From positions 19,601,458-19,665,457 of the forward strand of contig OX246738.1 of NCBI GenBank assembly GCA_945910005.1: a stretch of 64,000 nucleotides of DNA. Reading direction: 5' to 3'. Both the position numbers and the translations under genes were made by a program. The notes beneath the pieces are model-generated. The model was given only the letters and a program-made list of their open reading frames with translations. It ran no database searches and was not told where the DNA came from. Of this stretch, positions 59,030 through 64,000 are shown piece after piece; the stretch's first letter is position 1, and each line of letters starts with the position of its first letter. The stretch comes from Isoperla grammatica (lineage: Eukaryota > Arthropoda > Insecta > Plecoptera > Perlodidae).

Positions 59030-59815
59030 TGCATAGAAACATATCCGATGCTTTCGTCACGGATATATGAGTCCCGAACAACCAGCGGTAATTCCGATGC
59101 CTGCATGTGGTTGGCCCATCCTCACTAGCTGTGACTAATTTCCCATATGAAGCTAATTGTTTAATTAACTAGCTTTGGTGGATTAATTAATTAATAAATG
59201 AATCTCATAATTGATTCATATATTATATTGTCATTTAGAAAATACGACTGTGTGAAAATTTTCAGCTCGATCGGGCGTTGGGAAGTGGGTGAAATATCGA
59301 TTCCCACATAAAACTTTAATTAATTAATTAAGATGGATTAATGATTATTTAGTAAATATAACAATTGATTCATGTATTGTCATTAAAAATACGTCTGTGT
59401 ACAAACTTTCTGCACAATTTGACGTTCGGAAATGGGTGAAATATCGATTCCCATATAAAACATCAATTAAATTATGATGAATGAATTGATTATTTAGTAA
59501 ATATGACAGTTGATTCGTGTATTGTCATTACGAATACGTCTGTGTGAAAACTTTCAACTCGATTCAACGTTGGAAAGTGGGTGAACCATCGATTTCCATT
59601 TAAAACATTAATTAATTAATTATGATGAATTAATTGACTATTTTGGAAATATGGCAATTGATGCGTGTATTGTCATTGAGAATACGTCTGTGTGAAAAAT
59701 TTTAGCTCGATCGGACATTTAAGTGAAATATCGATTAAAAGATTCAGTCCTGACAGACAGACAAACACGTGAAGCTAGTATAAGCGTTGTAATAAATAAT
59801 AAAAATGGTATTAAT
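59030..59815 (+). repeat. dispersed repeat with about 145-bp internal tandem units, copy 2
   Basis: Same start and end blocks as 32776-33285, but about four internal units. GTGGGTGAAATATCGATT-type boxes occur near 59284, 59431, 59575 and 59720 (period 144-147). Each unit also carries TTAATTAATTA and AATACGTCTGTGTGAAAA. Ends TATAAGCGTTGTAATAAATA, ATAAAAATGG. Confidence 0.82.
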
Positions 59816-59819
59816 GCTC

Positions 59820-62290
59820 CATCACTGAAAATCAGTTCTTACAACTGAGCGGGTAGACAATAAGTACAAATATATTTGTGAGAATAATATCGTTTCACAG
59901 ATAATTTCACAATAATATGACATTATATTATGTTATAATAACGCAACGTGTCAATCCCAAACATTTAGAACACAATGGCACCATCAAGACAACGTTTACA
60001 GCTATATGCAATGCGCTCGTTACATTGTATAATCTTTCTCATACTTGTGAACATTGCACAGATCACAATTGCACATGTCCTGTCATTTAATTACTGGTGC
60101 CATGGGGGTTAATTGCTGAACGTTGCAAACCACTCGGGTGCACGAAGCAGCTCGTAAATTATCCGAAGTTACACGATCTGACACCGCAGCATTGAATGCA
60201 CTAATACTACACTGATTGATTCCGATGATTACATTATCTCTATTCAGGCTAAAAAGTGATCGATGCTTTGTACTGTAATCGTAGATCGTATTGAATTAGT
60301 AATATTTTCTCAACTCTATGGTTTGCAGCTATTGTGCGACGTGGGTACTAATGCCCACGATATATTGGATGACTAGACCAATTAGGTTGTCGTATTGTGG
60401 TACATGTTCGATTCGTGGATCATCAGTTTGAATTAAATAAATCAATTGATTTGTATTTCTATAGTCTAACCACTCAGTTGCAAGAATTGATTTTCAGTGA
60501 GTGGTGATGGTGGGGGGGAGAGGGGGGGGGCAGTAAAAGTGATTCAAATCACATATTTGTGTAAATGTTCATCCGTTACCCCAGGTCGCTGATCTGAGTC
60601 CGTTCGACTTGCCTGTTACCATCGGTAATATCAATTTCACTTTCCATTATTTTATACAATGAAACAAGCCTGCAGTGCACATGCAATCACGCAAGGATTT
60701 GCAGGCACAGTCATGCGTGCCCCGGGGGTAGTTTTTTTTGTGTGAACGTGGCCATGTGAAAAACCTAACGTTGATGTACAATATAATTTTCGACAGGAAA
60801 TTGTCCGTTGTTTAACTATATAATCAATTTTAAACCCATACTATCTGTCTATTCGTGTATTAAGTCATTAACATCGTTATATTACGCCACTCATTGTATT
60901 TTCGTGCAGTATAAATCGTAAAATGTGCAATGTATTCAATCAATAGCCGGTACATGCAAGTCAGATAATTTAGAAACTTATTGGCACTTTGACATTTGCT
61001 TACGGGTATATCTAGGGTGAATGCATACTTTTAAATGCATGCTCTCTTGCATAAAATGTATGTCAATTATTTGAATACGATTCTGTGTGAAAGGAGTCTG
61101 TTTAACGTGTACTAGTTCCGCATGAGAATTAATTACTTTAGGCATTGTATGTATCAGTGAAATACAGAGAGAGATTTCATGGGTGATATTTGAGCCATGG
61201 TTACGTGACTAAGGTATTAGATCAGAAAAAAATGCTCATAAAATGTGGAAACCGCAACTTATCCACCACAGGGAAGTTTTTCAAAATTAGGAAAGAAAAA
61301 CGTTGTAATTATCGAATTATTCGAAAAACAATTAATGTAGATTGTAAAACAAAGTAGAAATTTAAAACTAAATGTTTGAAAATGAAGTCAAAAAGGGTTT
61401 CTGAATGAGATAACAAAGGACGATATTTCCGAATGTTGTAAGTTCTGAAGTTATTTCTGGAAAGAGAAAACCACATTCTCCTCTTTAGGTTTACTCACAA
61501 TTCCATATCATTACATATTTTTACAAACTTTTCTTTATTTTAAAAATCGTCATTGTTTTGAGAAAGTTTTCATTTAATTCCCATAAATCGAGTTATTAAC
61601 GTTTTGATTAATTTTAGACTTTTAAAATATAATACACATAATCAAAATACAATATTTGAAATCATAAGCACACTGACAGTTAATTAAAAAAACTGATAAT
61701 TGTATTTAACCTATTTATAATCCCGAGTAAGGAATGTGGGAAGGGATAAATACAAACATCCGCTAAATGTAATTAATTAATATCAGGCTTTGAAGAGAGG
61801 ATCCAGGGAAGTGTAATAGTAGGCCTACATTTTCTTTGCAATGGAGCCTTCGTATACATCTACATAGTTGGACAAATTCCCTCATCTAATTGTAGCAGAT
61901 AAATATTCAGTTGTTATAACTTTACGTGAAATAACGACTATCAGTGAGTTAGCGCTTTCTACTAGAGGTGATTTGATATAGGAGAGCGACATTATGCCCC
62001 CGACACACCATGCACAGTGCAGAAGAGGGTGGACCCATATAACAGATGGGAGGAGAAGGGATAACTTCTTTTCTGTCCCTCGTATCTCACACACACTAAC
62101 AATTTATACCGGCTACTAAAATAATTGTCACTTATTATTGTAGCATGTAAGTACAATATTGATCTGATCCACATATATACTGGTTAACTATCCGGTGATA
62201 TAAATTTTAGTGGTGCATTTTTTAAACTTAAATCATGACACAAATTGATAACAAAACCAACCTGTATAAGTAGTATAGTAGTAGTAGTAG
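59820..62290. other. intergenic, no gene recognised
   Basis: AT-rich with a G-run at 60508-60530. No domain-bearing frame, RNA gene or obvious repeat. It may hold the 3' untranslated end of the GMC gene at its right side. Confidence 0.5.
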
Positions 62291-62294
62291 TATT

Positions 62295-62300
62295 TTTATT
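62295..62300 (-). promoter_or_regulatory. possible polyadenylation signal of the GMC oxidoreductase gene
   Basis: AATAAA on the minus strand about 240 bases after the stop codon. The minus strand of the (AATA)n run at 62440-62475 gives TTTATT only, so this is the nearest clean hexamer I saw. Weak evidence in AT-rich DNA. Confidence 0.3.
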
Positions 62301-62437
62301 TTGCCATGTAATACACATTTTTACATAGTATGGGATACAGTTGCAGAGAACTTCCAATAGAAGTAGAAATACAAACAAAACAAAATATATTAGGTCCTCC
62401 TTTGTAAATCAGTTTTTATAACTGAATAGGATAGACA

Positions 62438-62477
62438 TTAAATAAATAAATAAATAAATAAATAATAAATAAATAAT
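62438..62477. repeat. (AATA)n short microsatellite
   Basis: About ten AATA units with one interruption, in the likely 3' untranslated region of the GMC gene. Confidence 0.9.
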
Positions 62478-62540
62478 TGAAGCTCGGTATCGAAGTTGCA
62501 TGTCAAAGGCGGCCTAGAGGTGTGTCAATTTCTATATTAT

Positions 62541-64000
62541 TCAGTTATTGTCTTTAACATCAACACGCCAAGTATTTTTGACTAAATCCGCTGCCTTTTC
62601 CGCAATCATAAACGTCGGTGCGTTGGTGTGTGCAGTGGGTATTGTCGGCATGATAGACGCATCGGCTACCCTCAGTCCTCTGATGCCGTAGACTCGCAGT
62701 GAAGGGTCGACCACAGCATCGGCATCCGAAGCTGGGCCCATCTTGCAGGTGCCCACCTGGTGGTGCATAGTGGCCGTGAGATGTCTGATGACGCAGATCC
62801 AGTACTCGTCGCTTCCAAACGGTGAGTCCTCACACCCCGGTACCGGCTGGTCGTGCAGCGTTGAGCCGTACCGTTGAAACGCCGACGTCTCAGACAGTTT
62901 CAAGATCACTTTGATACCTTCTAGAATGACCTGAACGTCCTCTGGGTCGGAGAGAAGGTTAGCGAAGATGAGCGGTTTGCTAAAAGGGTCCTCGTCTTTC
63001 AGTCGGATCTGGCCACGACTCTTCGGGCGCATCAGAAGTGGGATGGCCGACCAGACGTTCTCGCCGTCTATTGGTCGGAAGACGGTGTCATACGTGACGT
63101 CTGTGAACCCCATGTTTGTCTTGGCGCCCAACTCGCTCTGGCCCACGGAGACTTGGAGTAGTTCGATGTCTGGCCGCGAGTCGTGTGCCAGGCGTGTTCG
63201 CAGCCAGCCAATACCCTCCACTCCCCCGGCGCTGGTCAGCAGACCCTTACCCTTGTAGAAGTAGTCGAAAGCAACGAGGGCACTCAGAGCTTCACTTGCT
63301 ACTATACCGACGGTGTCGTTGAGCAAGAAATGAGGAGCGTAGCTACCGACATGTTCTTGTAAGTTATAACCCACCTTCAAGTCCTTTATGAGTCGAATTC
63401 CTAATTCCTGTAAATGATCTTTTGGTCCCACCCCTGACAACATTAGAATCTGTGGCGAGCTCAGCGTACCGGCCGCAAGAATCACCTCTTTGCGCACTTT
63501 CACTGTGTACGATACGCTATCCTTAACAAACCTCACCCCAATCGTTTGCTTCGAGTTTGGATCGATAAGAATTTTAGTGACATGACTTCGCAATGAAACG
63601 TGAAGATTGGTTCGATACGCATTGGGTCTCAAAAACGCTTTAGACGCGCTGCATCGAGCACCGTTTCGCATGGTGACTTGTAGATAAGAGAATCCTTGCT
63701 GCGTCTCGCCATTATAGTCTCCGAGCGTTGAGTACCCGAGCTCTCTGCCCGCTTCTAGGAAGGCCCCCGCCAGTGGCGTGCGGTGAGGAACCCAACTCAC
63801 GTTCAGGTAACCTCCTTGAGAGTGGTAGAGCGAATCCCGTAACTCCGGGATGTCAACATGTTCGGACTTAATAAAGTACGGGAACACTTGTGAATAGTTC
63901 CACCCGTCGTTACCCATAGACTCCCACTCGTCGTAGTCCTCGCGATTACCCCTCGTGTAGATCATGTAGTTGATGGAGCTCGATCCTCCGAGCGCCTTCC
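62541..64000 (-). CDS. GMC-family FAD-dependent oxidoreductase (glucose/choline dehydrogenase-like), 5' partial
   Basis: A continuous 485-codon frame on the minus strand ends at TGA (62541-62543) and runs off the window edge at 64000. It begins with KALGGSSSINYMIYTRGN, the first GMC signature, directly upstream of the first Met at 63965; the real start and the FAD-binding GxGxxG lie beyond the window. Counting from that Met: second signature GTLSSPQILMLSGVGP at 166-181, substrate-domain blocks typical of arthropod members (PFGSDEYW at 382-389), active-site region HHQVGTCKMG with His402, and C-terminal VADASIMP plus AHTNAPTFMIAEKAAD (445-460). Family members oxidise alcohols or sugars using FAD; the substrate cannot be read. 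The C-terminal pair position reads H-T-N where many animal members have N-x-N. About 120-150 N-terminal residues are missing by comparison with the usual 600-650. The visible part is a single exon. Confidence 0.95.
   Translation of the reverse strand, partial: KALGGSSSINYMIYTRGNREDYDEWESMGNDGWNYSQVFPYFIKSEHVDIPELRDSLYHSQGGYLNVSWVPHRTPLAGAFLEAGRELGYSTLGDYNGETQQGFSYLQVTMRNGARCSASKAFLRPNAYRTNLHVSLRSHVTKILIDPNSKQTIGVRFVKDSVSYTVKVRKEVILAAGTLSSPQILMLSGVGPKDHLQELGIRLIKDLKVGYNLQEHVGSYAPHFLLNDTVGIVASEALSALVAFDYFYKGKGLLTSAGGVEGIGWLRTRLAHDSRPDIELLQVSVGQSELGAKTNMGFTDVTYDTVFRPIDGENVWSAIPLLMRPKSRGQIRLKDEDPFSKPLIFANLLSDPEDVQVILEGIKVILKLSETSAFQRYGSTLHDQPVPGCEDSPFGSDEYWICVIRHLTATMHHQVGTCKMGPASDADAVVDPSLRVYGIRGLRVADASIMPTIPTAHTNAPTFMIAEKAADLVKNTWRVDVKDNN

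Noticed and set aside
62968..63322. Plus-strand frames opposite the GMC gene
   Set aside because: Shadows of the conserved minus-strand coding sequence.

Overview
The window is eukaryotic nuclear DNA: GT/AG introns, exons of 127-692 bp, AATAAA signals, and a very high load of transposons and simple repeats. Both protein genes look animal, and the GMC dehydrogenase is arthropod-like. Together with an RNase H-bearing LINE and tRNA-derived SINEs whose body reads CGTAAAGGCGAATGCTGGG, this suggests a repeat-rich arthropod or related invertebrate. I cannot place it more precisely from sequence alone.

Left third (1-19.8 kb, + strand): the 3' ten exons of a DDHD-domain phospholipase-like gene of the SEC23IP/p125-DDHD family. 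They give 1096 visible residues: proline-rich N-terminal region, WWE-like module, GHSLG lipase motif and C-terminal DDHD domain. Its first exon or exons lie left of the window. The introns are packed with DNA transposons. They hold a hAT-like element inserted inside another hAT-like element (9106-11783), a second hAT-like family (12978-13670), a GATATC-rich hAT-like MITE (2084-2528), a piggyBac-like MITE (5772-6093), a foldback element, an unclassified TIR element, a truncated LINE, a SINE and a (TTTA)n tract beginning about 30 bp after a splice donor.

Middle (19.8-62.4 kb): a roughly 43 kb interval with no protein gene I can support. It contains a second copy of the GATATC-rich MITE nested in a foldback element, at least two tRNA-derived SINE groups, two copies of a dispersed repeat carrying about 145-bp internal tandem units, a long hairpin element at 58.5-58.8 kb, local tandem duplications, and large microsatellites: (TTTA)n/(TTCA)n of about 0.66 kb, (ACTAC)n and (CCTAT)n.

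Right end (62.5-64.0 kb, - strand): the C-terminal 485 residues of a GMC-family oxidoreductase (glucose/choline dehydrogenase-like), open at the window edge. The two genes are convergent and functionally unrelated: one belongs to ER/Golgi lipid and COPII biology, the other is a flavin-dependent alcohol dehydrogenase. No operon-like or clustered system is present. The most distinctive content is the nested transposon architecture, with target-site duplications readable to the base, and the two SINE groups.
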